Positions 47,340 through 57,487 of a stretch of DNA of 64,000 nucleotides are shown piece after piece. The notes beneath the pieces are model-generated. The model did no database searches. It had not been told where the DNA came from and saw only the letters and a program-made list of their open reading frames with translations. This stretch comes from Taxillus chinensis. Lineage: Eukaryota; Streptophyta; Magnoliopsida; Santalales; Loranthaceae. Made by a program: the position numbers and the translations under genes. The stretch covers positions 47,819,321 to 47,883,320 of the forward strand of contig CM042090.1 in the NCBI GenBank assembly GCA_023512835.1, given 5' to 3'. The number at the start of each line of letters is the position of its first letter. The first letter of the stretch is position 1.

Positions 47340-48920
47340 TCATCGGCTTCCAAGGGACTGCTCTGTTCTTCCTGGATTTGCCTTCTTCTTAGGCTCCTCG
47401 GCTTCATTCAGTGTCTTCCCGCTCCTTAGAGTGATAGCCTTGCAACTCTCCTTGGGGTTCACCTCGGTGTCACTTGGAAAAGTGTTGGTGGACACCCTTT
47501 GATTAGCATTCTGTGCCATGCTCACAAGTAACTTCTCCATACTCTTAAATGAAGTCTCCATACTATCTACCCTTTCCTTCGGATCACCCACCTCTCTTCT
47601 AGCTGTCTCATCCTCATGCCGATATGTTCTTCTTTGCCGCCGAGGCCGAGGCCCTCGTTGCGCGAATCCAGGAGGTGGCTGTAAGAAATTATCAAGAGCA
47701 TACGGATTTTGCTTCATCCCTGGAGGCACATATTTGTCTTGAAATGAGGTATCTCCCCCTCGGTTCCGATTTTTCCGAAAAAGGCCGAGCCCGCCGATTC
47801 TGGTTGTACCCTTGTTGTTGTTGTTGAGGATAAAATTGCTTGTTTCCGGTACAAGCCCTTTCCTCCAACATAATTTGCTTCTTCACTCCACTCCAGCCTT
47901 GCTCAACTACCGGTAAAGCTTGTGATCCTTCAACTTTAAGAGCCAATACTTCCATGCTTTTCACTAAAGCTTGAATTTGTGCTTGCACATCATTGGAAGA
48001 ATTTTCAATCGAAGCTATCTTCTCCCTCGGCTTTGAAGTACGCACATTAGACCACCGCCAATCGGCTAATGATGGCCTCTCCAATAGCTCGCTCTTTGCA
48101 TCAGGCTCTAGGTTCATCAAGCATCCTCCAGCAACTGCATTCACCTTGTCTTGTGAATGGGACCGAAGACCTGTGTAGAAAGATTCAATTTGAATCCACT
48201 GGGGTCTTCCATGATCAGGGCATCTCCTCACTAAGTCTTTGAAACGCTCCCAAGCTTCATGAAGAGTCTCCATCTCATCTTGCCTGAACCTGCTAATCTC
48301 TCCTCTGAGCTGAATCAACACTTGGAAGGAGGGAAGTACTTTGACATGAACTTGGTCTGCATCTCCTCCCAAGTGTTGATTGAACCTGTTGGCAGACTGT
48401 TGAACCAGCCAAGAGCTCTTTCCCTTAAAGAGAAAGGGAAAAGCCTTAGCTTTATTGCCTCCTCCGACACATTGTCCTCCGACACATTGTTGATCTTGAT
48501 GGTGTCGCACACATGGTAGAACCTCATCAAATGCTGGTGTGGATCATCCACGGCTGTTCCTCCAAACGCGTTGTTGCTCACCATGTTGATCAACGCCGGC
48601 TTCAGCTCAAAGCTATTTGCTTGGACTCTTGTCTGCCGAATCCCAGAATAATGGTCGGACATCATCGGTCTCGCATAGTCTAAGAAGGTTCTGGGCATAA
48701 ACCTATTACCCTCTTCTTCTGGATATTGGCCATTGTAATTGGCCCCTCCTTGCGGTGCACCACCATCAGGTCTGAGATCTGCCATCAGATCGCCTACGGA
48801 TTACTCCAAGCCCTGTAGTGCTTCTTCCGCCTCACGTGCTGCTTCCCTAGCTGCTCTACGACGAGCTTTGAACAACCTTTCAGGTTCCCGCGTAAATTGT
48901 AAATCCTCCTCTCTTTGCAT
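47340..48920 (-). pseudogene. gag of inner element
   Basis: Capsid-type protein. It starts at ATG 48920 (MQREEDLQFTREPERLF) and is followed by the Arg/Ala/Glu-rich helix. A TAA replaces His in LEHSVG near 48806. From 48785 it reads MADLRPDGGAPQGG, RTFLDYARPMMSDHYSGIR, NAFGGTAVDDPHQHLMRFY, LFPFSLRERALGWFNSLP and then FPPSK, where a two-base insertion near 48335 shifts the frame. The capsid continues as FRQDEMETLHEAWERFKDL. Further shifts follow near 47860-47700. A seven-residue duplication (SEDNVSE) is present compared with the outer gag. No CCHC knuckle was seen. Confidence 0.88.
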
Positions 48921-49110
48921 GCACAACTAGGAATCCTTGATGTATGTTCCTGTAAACAACAACAAGAACACACCCAGCAGCTCCGAACAATGCAAAATAA
49001 ACAAATAAAGAACACAAAATAACAGAAAAGTAAAGACAAAATAAAACACCAAGATCAGAATTCAAACAATTTCACTCAATGTTGATTTTAAAAACTAGTT
49101 AACCGTTGAA
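48921..49110 (-). other. Leader of inner element
   Basis: Untranslated leader between PBS and gag, homologous to 36723-36898. It includes the possible splice acceptor TTTACAG before GAACATACA (near 48945-48955). Confidence 0.5.
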
Positions 49111-49128
49111 TCCCCGGCAACGGCGCCA
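49111..49128 (-). other. Primer binding site of inner element (tRNA-Asp type)
   Basis: On the minus strand TGGCGCCGTTGCCGGGGA, three bases after the LTR. This is the 18-mer known from Athila/Calypso elements, matching the 3' end of tRNA-Asp. Confidence 0.92.
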
Positions 49129-49131
49129 ATT

Positions 49132-50647
49132 TGACAGACAAGATTTTTAGCCTCTCTAAAAGAGCTAGCTAATGTCGTTAAATCTCTCTTCAAAATAATA
49201 AATTCCCTAAGTTTGCACTAAAAGAATAGCAGCAAGAAAGGGGTCGAACCCACAAGGATTAACCTAGTTCTCTAGTTCTCAAATCAAATCACCCAATTAC
49301 TCTTGTTCTATAAAATGTCTTGGCAAAAAGTTTTCTTTTTTAAACTAAAGATCTAATTTTTATTTGGTTTTCTAAATAAACAAAGAAAGTAAGTTGATTT
49401 TAGGATTAAGATTCAAGGATTAAAGGCATCTAGGGTCACAATTTCACCTCCCTATGTTATCTCTACTGGTTCATGATATTAGGGTTGTCTGATTGAAAAT
49501 ATGCTAAACATAAGCCAAGGACAACAAATGGTCATTGAGGTCCTTTTAAGAGTTGTATGCCAGAATGGTCATCAAAACACACAAACATGCAAAGCCAATA
49601 AATCATATTTGCAAAAGGATAATGATCACACCAATCACAAATAAGTTATGAATCTCAATCCGCCCCAGACTAGGGCTAAGAATACCAAGGTGTACATCCA
49701 AAGATAGAATTAAGAACAGATTCATAAAACATGCAAAACTCAATCATTCAAACCCAATATTCATAAACACAGCAAAGCAACAAGGGGGCTACATTGCTCC
49801 CCTAGATTAAAAGACTACTCACGCATGATTACAAGCAAACACAAAGCATAAAAGCTCAACATCTTCTTCTTGATCACGCGCACAGCAAAGCTTCAAATCC
49901 AGGCTCCAAAATCCGCGACGGCTGCTGCGACGGCTGCGACGGCTGCTCTCCTAGGTCAAGGAGCACCTCCAAGTCGTGGAGCCTCTCTCTCTCTCTAAAA
50001 CGTGTAGGGGGGTTAAGCTTACATAGCAGAGGCGTGGAGGCTTGTATTTATAGAGTTTGGATGGGCTTTGAGGTGTTTAACCTAGCCCACTTATCAAAAC
50101 GGCGTAGTTTTGATAAATAACACTCGAAACTTTAAAAACTCTATCTTCCATCCACTTTTTGGACATGGGCCTTCAGGAACAAATGATCAGCATGAAAAAA
50201 CGATTGGATCGGTCCAAAAATATCTCTGCACGCCAATTTGCACGTGATATAGTGAATTCACGTGCACCTCCAAATCAGCTCAAACTTCTCCCCAAGCTTC
50301 CTTGCATCATGTAGAGGCCTGAGAGGCAAAAATAGGCTTGCATGTGAATTGGGTGAATTCACGTGCAGATCCAAATCAGCTCCAAATGCTCTAAAATTTC
50401 TGTGGCATGTAGAGGACATCATTCCAAGCAACTTTGCTTCTTGCACGCAAATTGTTTGAGGCCATCTACTATGTCAAAAGTGAGGTCCAAAATCTGCCAA
50501 AACAGCTTAAAAGCGCATGTATTTGCAACTAGCATCTTCTTAGGGGTTAGAGCAAATATATATGATATATGAGGCAATAAGGCTCTAATCATGCTCTTAA
50601 ACATCCTAAATAAACACTAGAATAACGGCATAAAATGCACATTATCA
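49132..50647 (-). repeat. 5' LTR of inner element (subfamily B)
   Basis: 1516 bp, TG..CA on the minus strand, partner of 37038-38563. The TATA box is at about 50045-50053 (CTATAAATA on the minus strand) and the palindrome at 50091-50116. Compared with the left LTR, several differences are C-to-T or G-to-A at CG sites, for example within the CGACGGC repeats. Confidence 0.95.
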
Positions 50648-50652
50648 GATGG
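50648..50652 (+). repeat. Target-site duplication of inner element, right copy
   Basis: GATGG, matching 37033-37037. Outer gag continues directly after it. Confidence 0.95.
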
Positions 50653-51383
50653 CAGATTTAAGGCCTGATGGTGGTGCACCGCAAGGAGGGGCCAATTACA
50701 ATGGCCAATATCCAGAAGAAGAGGGTAATAGGTTTATGCCCAGAACCTTCTTAGACTACGCGAGACCGATGATATCAAACTATTATTCTGGGATTAGGCA
50801 AACAAGAGTTCAAGCAAATAGTTTTGAGCTGAAGTCGGCATTAATTAATATGGTGAGCAACAATGCTTTTGGAGGAACAGCAGTTGATGATCCACACCAG
50901 CATTTGATGAGGTTCTACCAGATGTGTGACACCATAAAGATCAACAATGTGTTAGAGGAGGCAATAAAGCTAAGGCTTTTCCCTTTCTCCTTAAGGGATA
51001 GAGCTCTTGGGTGGTTTAACAGTTTACCAGCAGGTTCAATAAATACTTGGGAGGAGATGCAGACTAAATTCATGTCTAAATACTTTCCTCCTTCCAAGGT
51101 AATCCAGCTCAGAGGGGAAATCAGCAGATTCAGGCAAGATGAGATGGAGACTCTTCATGAGGCTTGGGAGCGCTTTAAAGATTTGATAAGAAGATGCCCT
51201 AACCATGGAAGACCCCAATGGATTCAAATTGAATCTTTCTACACTGGTCTTCAGTCTCACTCACAAGATAAGGTGAATGCAGCTGCTGGAGGATGTTTAA
51301 TGAATCTAGAGCCTGATGCTACAGCTGAACTCTTAGAGAGACTGTCTTTGGCTGATTGGCAGTGGTCAAATGTCCGGACTTGA
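50653..51383 (+). pseudogene. gag of outer element, capsid part
   Basis: Continuation of the reading frame cut at 37037. It contains RTFLDYARPMISNYYSGIR, NAFGGTAVDDPHQHLMRFY, LFPFSLRDRALGWFNSLP, WEEMQTKFMSKYFPPSK and LHEAWERFKDLIRRCPNHG, the capsid region of Athila gag. TGA at 51381-51383 (Ser codon in the inner copy) ends it, but the frame continues beyond without any indel. Confidence 0.88.
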
Positions 51384-52430
51384 AGGCCAAAGGAGAAAAT
51401 AGCTTCAGTTGACAATTCTTCCAATGATATGCAAGACTAGATCTAAGCTTTAGTGAAAAGCATGGAAGTGTTGGCTCTTAAAGTCGGCGGATCTCAACAA
51501 GCCTCACCAGTAGTTGAGCAAGGATGGAGTGGAGCTAAAGAAGCAAATTATGTTGGAGGGAAAGGCTTGTACCAGAAGCAGCAATATTATCCTCAACAAC
51601 AATGACAAGGGTACAATCACAACCAACAACAATCTCAGGCATATCAGAAGAACCAGAACCGAGGGGGAGATACATCATTTCAGTATAAATATGTGCCCCT
51701 AGGGATGAAGCAAAATCCATATGCTACTGATAATTATTTTCATCCACCTCCAGGATTCGAGCAGTAACAGCCTCAGCCTCAACAACAAAGAGGAAGAACA
51801 TATCTGAATGAGGATGAGACAGCTAAAAGAAAGATAAGTGATTTGGAGGATAGGGTAGGCAACATGGAATCTTCAATGAAGAATATGGAAAAGCTGCTCG
51901 TAAGTATGGCACAAAATGCAAATCAAGGAGTTTCAGCTAAATCTTTTCCAAGTGACACTGAAGTGAACCCCAAGGAGAGTTGTAAGGTTATCACTTTAAG
52001 GAGTGGAAAAGCATTGAAGGAAACTGAAGAGCCTAAGAAGAGGGTCATATCTGAAGAACAAAGCAGACCCTTGGAAGCTGATGACCAAGGAAAATTTGAT
52101 AAAGAAGAAGAAAAGGTGCAAGAAAAGAAGGACCAACAGTTGACTAAAGACAGGCCAGCTGAAGAACAAGGGCTGAAAGAGCTAAGGCCTACCATGCCAT
52201 TTCCTCAACGGTTAAGAAATCAAAGGGTTGAGAAAGAGTATGAGCACTTCCTGAGTTTATTCAAGCGGCTTGAAATTAATGTCCCATTTGTGGAAGTTTT
52301 GGAGCAGATGCCCAGGTATAGAAAATACATTAAAGATTTTGTGAAGAAGAAGAGAAGGTATGGGGACCATGAGATGATAGCTGTCACAAACGAGGTAAGT
52401 AGTGTTGTCCAAAGGAATTTGCCCATCTAG
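51384..52430 (+). pseudogene. gag C-terminal part and gag-protease linker of outer element
   Basis: Same frame as the capsid. It is broken by TAG 51438, TAA 51444, TGA 51603, TAA 51765 and TAG 52428 but has no frameshift. It contains a Gln/Asn-rich stretch, PPPGFEQ, a coiled-coil-like segment (KISDLEDRVGNMESSMKNME), TEVNPKESCKVITLRSGKAL and, near the end, EYEHFLSLFKRLEINVPFVE. No zinc knuckle is visible, so RNA binding may rest on the basic and Gln-rich parts. Confidence 0.82.
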
Positions 52431-53250
52431 CATAAAGATCCGGGCAGTTTTAACCTCCCTTGTGTGATTGGAAATGCGCCGCAACAGCAGGCCCTTTGTG
52501 ATTTAGGGGCTAGTATCAACTTGATCTCCTTTTCTCTATACAAGCTGCTTGGGCTCACAGGAATGAAGCCAACTTCCATCTCATTGCAGTTTGCAGACCG
52601 GTCCACTGGAAGACCTGAAGGAATCATTGAAGATGTATTATTTAAGGTGGGCTCCTTCATTTTTCCAGCAGACTTTGTAGTTTTGGAAATAGAAGAAGAA
52701 AGAGGAGTTTAGCTCCTCCTCGGAAGACCGTTTCTCAGAACAGGGTGTGCACTGATAGATGTGGCTCAAGGGCAACTGACTCTGAGAATTAATGAAGAGA
52801 CTTTAGTCTTCCATATGGGGAAGGCTTTACAAGGTCAAGAGGAGGAGGACTGCCTATGGGTTGAAGATTTTGTGGAGTTGGTGGAAGACTTTTTGGCAGA
52901 AGAAATTACCACAGCAAATGATGGAGTACTCCAGCTTATAGAAGCTCAACAAGATGAAGAAGTGGACTTGACGGCTGAGGAGGATGAGCAAACATCAAAT
53001 TCTCTGGAGCAAGCAAAGGAGGAGAAGGAAGAGGACATACCTCCAGCTCCAGAACTGAAGGAACTGCCTGGACACCTAAGGTATGAATTTTTAGACTTTA
53101 CAAATAAATTTCCAGTTATAGTTGCTGCTAATTTAAATGATGTAGAGTGCACTCAACTGCTAGAAACCCTTAGGAAACACAAAAAGGGCTTAGGGTGGAA
53201 CATTGAAGACATTAGGGGTATAAGTCCAGGGATTTGTATGCAGAAAATTC
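52431..53250 (+). pseudogene. Aspartic protease of outer element
   Basis: Same frame as gag. ALCDLGASINLISFSLYK is the active-site region, followed by FADRSTGRPEGIIEDVL and, after TAG at 52710-52712 (Gln in the inner copy), LLLGRPFLRTGCALIDV. The Glu-rich linker and NIEDIRGISPGIC lead into RT. Gag and protease share one frame, so this lineage appears to make a single gag-pol polyprotein. Confidence 0.85.
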
Positions 53251-53990
53251 TAATGAATGATGACTTTAAACCCACAGATGAAAGACAAAGAAGATTAAAC
53301 CCTACCATGAAAGAAGTAGTAAGAAAAGAAATTCTAAAATGGAAAGATGCGGGAATAATTTATGCTATTTCAAATAGTGAGTGGGTGAGTCCGTTGCATG
53401 TTGTGCCCATGAAAGGGGGTATGAAAGTGATTAAAAATGAGAAGAATGAATTGATCCCATCTCGGACTGTGACGGGATGGAGAGTGTGTGTTGACTATAG
53501 GAAGCTGAATAAGGCCACAAGGAAGGATCACTTTCCCTTTCCTTTCATTGACCAGATGTTGGATAGGTTAGCTGGCTATAGTCACTACTGCTTTTTAGAT
53601 GGATACTCCGGGTATAATCAGATCATGGTTAAACCCGAAGACCAAGAAAAGACCACTTTCACGTGCCCCTTTCGCACCTTTGCTTTTAGGAGGATGCTAT
53701 TTGGGCTATGCAATGCACCTGCCACCTTTCAAAGGTGCATGATGGCCATTTTCCAGGGCCTGGTGGAGGAGATCATGGAGGTTTTCATGGATGACTTTTT
53801 GGTGTTTGGTTCCTCCTACCAACAATGTTTGAAAAATTTAGATGTGGTCTTAGAAAGATGTGAGGAGAAGGAACTAGTCCTAAATTGAGAAAAATGCCAT
53901 TTTATAGTAACTGAGGGGATAGTTCTAGGGCACAAGGTGTCTTCACAAGGTTTGGAGGTAGACAAGGCAAAAAATCTCCACTATTGAGAC
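53251..53990 (+). pseudogene. Reverse transcriptase of outer element
   Basis: RT motifs in order: EWVSPLHVVPMKGGM, RVCVDYRKLNKATRKDHFP, FLDGYSGYNQI, FRRMLFGLCNAPATFQRCM and active site FMDDFLVFG. TGA at 53886-53888 replaces a Trp codon present in the inner copy. One extra A in an A-run near 53967 shifts the frame before the RNase H part. Confidence 0.9.
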
Positions 53991-54650
53991 TTTGCCACCT
54001 CCAACAAATGAAAAAGGGGTGAGAAGTTTCCTTGGCCATGCTAGCTTTTATAAGAGATTTATTAAGGACTTCTCTAAAATTGCAAAACCCATGAGTAGGC
54101 TGTTAGAGAAGGAGACAAGCTTTGAGTTCAATGCAGATTGCTTAGAAGCTTTCAACATCGTCAAGGGTAAGTTAGTCACTGCACCAGTTATAGTCACACC
54201 AGACTGGGCTCATCCTTTTGAGCTAATGTGTGACGCAAGTGATTATGCTGTGGGAGTAGTCTTAGGGCAAAGACGTGATAAGGTGTTTAGGGTCATTTAC
54301 TATGCTAGTAAGACCTTAGATGATGCTGAACAGAACTACACCCCCACTGAAAAAGAGTTGCTGGCCGTGGTTTATGGCTACAACAAGTTTAGACCCTACC
54401 GTTTTGGGTCTAAAGTAATTGTTTATACTGATCATGCAGCTTTGAAATATCTATTTGCTAAAAAGGAAGCTAAGCCACGCTTGATTAGGTGGGTACTCCT
54501 TTTACAGGAATTTGATCTTGAGATTAGAGACACAAAGGGAGCCCTAAATTCTGTGGCTGACCACCTCTCCCATGTGGAGAATGCACCTAAGTCTCTATCC
54601 ATTGTAGATGACTTTCCTGATGAGAAGTTGTTTGAAGTGCACCAGCTTCC
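53991..54650 (+). pseudogene. RNase H of outer element
   Basis: Open in the shifted frame. It begins with the RT connection [20 protein letters not shown], then RNase H motifs [13 protein letters not shown] (Asp), [13 protein letters not shown] (Glu) and [13 protein letters not shown] (Asp), and [14 protein letters not shown] at the end of the domain. The catalytic acids are all present. Confidence 0.88.
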
Positions 54651-54868
54651 TTGGTTTGCTGATATAGCAAACTATTTAGCCACTGGGTTTATACCCAAGC
54701 AATTGGACTACCATCAGCGAAAGGGGTTGGTAGTAGATGCTAAGAAATACATTTGGGAAGACCCTATTCTTTATAGGAGGTGTCCAGACCAAATAATTAG
54801 AAGGTGTGTCCTTGAGGAGGAGATAGATGACATAATATACCATTGTCATTCATCACATTATGGGGGCT
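54651..54868 (+). pseudogene. Start of outer integrase, cut by solo LTR
   Basis: Linker ([19 protein letters not shown]) and first half of the integrase HHCC zinc finger ([10 protein letters not shown]). The solo LTR begins inside the zinc finger, and the remainder resumes at 56377. Confidence 0.88.
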
Positions 54869-56376
54869 TGATAACGTGCATTTTATGCCATTATTCTAGT
54901 GTTTATTTAGGATGTTTAAGAGCATGATTAGAGCCTTATTGCTTCATATATTATATATATTTGCTCTAACCCCTAGGAAGATGCTATTTGCAAATACAGG
55001 CGTTTTTAAGCTGTTTTGGCAGATTTTGGAGCTCACTTTTGACATAGTAGATGGCCTCAAACAATTGGCGTGCAAGAACAAAAGTTTCTTAGAATGATGT
55101 CCTCTACCTACCACAGAAATTTCAGAGCATTTGGAGCTGTACGTAAATTCACCCATTTCACGTGCAAGCCTATTTTTGCCTCTCAGGCCTCTACAGGATG
55201 CAAGGAAGCTTGGGGAGAAGTTTGAGCTGATTTGGAGTTGCACGTGAATTCACCATATCACGTGCAAATTGACGTGCAGAGATATTTTTGGACCGATCCT
55301 ATCGTTTTTCCATGCTGATCATTTGTTCCTGAAGGCCCAAGTCCAAATTGTGGATGGAAGATAGAGATTTTAAAGTTTCGAGTGTTACTTATCAAAACTA
55401 CGTCGTTTTGATAGATGGGCTAGGTTACACACCTCAAGGCCCATCCAACCTCTATAAATACAGCCTCCACGCCCTCTGCTATGTATCCCTAGACCCCCTA
55501 CACGTTTTTAGAGAGAGAGAGAGGCTCCACGACTTGGAGGTTGCTCCTTGACCTAGGAGAGCAGCCGTCGCAGCCTTCGCAGCAGCCGTCGCGGATTTTG
55601 GAGCCTGGATTTGAAGCTTTGCTGTGCACGTGGTTAAGAAGAAGATGTTGAGCTTTTCTGCTATGGTTTTGCTTGTAATCATGCGTGAGTAGTTCTTATA
55701 ATCTAGGGGAGCAATGTAGCCCCCTTGTTGCTTTGCTGTGTTTATGAATATTGGGTTTGGATGATTGAGTTTTGCGTGTTTTATGAATCTGTTCTTAATC
55801 TCTATCTTTGGATGTACACCTTGGTATTTTTAGCCCTAGTCTGGGGCGGATAGAGATTCATAACTTATTTGTAATTGGTGTGATCATTATCCTTTTGCAA
55901 GTATGATTTATTGGCTTTGCATGTTTGTGTGTTTAGATGACCATTCTGGCATACAACTCTTAAAAGGACCTCAATGACCATTTGTTGTCCTTGGCTTATG
56001 TTTAGCATGTTTTCAATCAGACAACCCTAATACCATGAACCAGTAGAGATAACATAGGGAGGTGAAATTGTGACCCTAGATGCTTTTAATCCTTGAATCT
56101 TAATCCTAAATTCAATTTGCTTTCTTCGTTTATTCAGAAAACCAAATAAAAATTAGATCTTTAGTTTTAAAAAGAAAACTTTTTGCCAAGACATTTTATA
56201 GAACAATAGTAATTGGGTGTTTTGATTTGAGAACTAGAAAACTAGGCTAATCCCTGTGGGTTCGACTCCTTGCTTGCTGCTATTCTTTTAGTGCAAACTT
56301 AGGGAATTTATTATCTTGAAGAGAGATTTAACGACATTAGCTAGCTCTTTTAGAGAGGCTAAAAATCTGTCTGTCA
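54869..56376 (+). repeat. Solo LTR (subfamily B) in integrase of outer element
   Basis: 1508-bp complete LTR, TGATAACGTGCATTTTATG to CTGTCTGTCA, with no internal region. Flanks are GGGCT (54864-54868) and GGGCC (56377-56381), a target duplication with one change. It has the palindrome at 55389-55412, a TATA box at 55451-55460 (CTATAAATA), a GA run and the CGTCGCAG repeats, so it belongs with the inner element and not with its host. It was probably left by recombination between the two LTRs of a full element. Confidence 0.93.
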
Positions 56377-57202
56377 GGGCCACTTTGGGGTGCAGAGAAC
56401 TGTTGCTAAGATCATGCAGTGTGGCTTCTATTGGCCTCACATGGTGAAAGACACCTATGTCTACATCAAAACCTGTGATAGATGTCAAAGGGTAGGTGGT
56501 CTGTCTAGGAAGAATGAGATGCCATTAACTGGAATTCTTCCAGTTGAAATTTTTGATATATGGGGCATTGATTTTATGGGGCCATTCCCCAATTCTGATG
56601 GGTATTCATATATCCTATTGGCTGTGGATTATGTGTCAAAGTGGATAGAAGCTATACCAACCAGAGTGAATGATGCTAGAGTAGTGACTCACTTTCTTAC
56701 CAGAAACATCTTTAGCCGATTTGGGACACCAAGGGCTATAATTAGTGATGAGGGTAGTCACTTCTGCAATAAATTGTTTGACAAGTTGTTAAACAAATAT
56801 GGGGTAACTCATAGGAAGTCTTTAGCTTACCACCCACAAGCTAATGGACAAGCAGAGGTGTCCAACAGAGAGATTAAAGCCATTTTAGAGAAAACTGTTG
56901 GAGCAAATAGGAAAGACTGGTCTCAAAGGCTTGATGAAGCCTTATGGGCATATAGGACAGCCTATAAAACTCCCATTGGGATGTCACCTTACCGTATTCT
57001 TTATGGGAAGGCTTGTCACTTACCTGTGGAATTAGAGCACAAGGCTCACTGGGCCTTGAGGAAGTTAAATTTTGATCCACAAGAGGCCAAAGAGCTTAGG
57101 ATGACTCAATTAATTGAATTAGACGAGTTCAGGATGGATGCCTATGAAAGTGCTAAAATTTATAAAGAAAGAATATCACGTGCAAAAGAGACTATTGCTT
57201 GA
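56377..57202 (+). pseudogene. Outer integrase, second half of zinc finger and catalytic core; C-terminus deleted
   Basis: Contains [29 protein letters not shown] (the Cys pair of HHCC), [15 protein letters not shown] (first Asp), [11 protein letters not shown] (second Asp) and [13 protein letters not shown] (Glu). After YKER, the reading goes directly into spacer sequence and stops at 57202. Compared with the inner copy, about 0.8 kb is missing, covering the GPY/F-type C-terminal module (about 90 residues) and much of the spacer. The break lies at a CACGTG motif. Confidence 0.88.
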
Positions 57203-57487
57203 CAGCTCATGAGGGACCCACCACAAAACTTTGGGACAATTCTGACCTGAACGCCAATTCACTCATATGACGTGCAAGGGCTAAAATGGTCCAAACGCTC
57301 TGAAATTTTGGGAGCACGTGTATTATTGCAATTGGAGCACATGTCCTTTTACACGCTATAAGTAAGGAGGCTTGCATCTAGGTCTTCCACACCAAAAAGG
57401 ATTTCTGATCTGAAATTGGGGATACACTGTTCTTTGCTCTGTTCTTTGCTCTGCGCTCTGCTCTTTGCTCTTGCTCTTGTTTTAAAT
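57203..57487 (+). promoter_or_regulatory. Shortened integrase-ORF3 spacer of outer element
   Basis: Remnant of the spacer described at 42659-43510. Only one CACGTG remains inside it (57316) and another sits at the deletion junction (57179). The TATA position reads CTATAAGTAAGG (57356-57367). A CT-rich leader precedes the ORF3 ATG. Promoter activity here would be weaker, if any. Confidence 0.45.

Larger units (their letters stand above)
37038..50647 (-). mobile_element. Athila-type LTR retrotransposon ('inner' element), complete, inserted in gag of outer element
   Basis: 13,610 bp on the minus strand: 5' LTR at the right (49132-50647), perfect PBS, gag, protease, RT, RNase H, integrase, long spacer with an internal promoter-like region, ORF3 with Ulp1-like protease, noncoding 3' part, and 3' LTR at the left (37038-38563). 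It is flanked by GATGG. The LTRs differ by about 12 substitutions and two small indels by my count (about 0.8%), so insertion is recent. Despite this, gag-pol and ORF3 carry many one- or two-base indels, so the copy must have moved with proteins supplied in trans, or the indels are sequencing errors. Confidence 0.95.

Noticed and set aside
37038..50647. Idea that the opposite orientation of the inner element is an inversion of the outer one
   Set aside because: It has its own two LTRs, its own PBS and a GATGG target duplication, and outer gag rejoins in frame across it. It is a separate insertion.
54869..56376. 5' LTR of a third full element
   Set aside because: No PBS or internal region follows. 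Outer integrase resumes directly after the CA end, so it is a solo LTR.
57416..57487. Upstream extension of ORF3 (MGIHCSLLCSLLC...) that looks like a signal peptide
   Set aside because: It is translation of the CT-rich leader. The inner copy does not keep it, and the conserved start is MVHTRR/MVRTRR.
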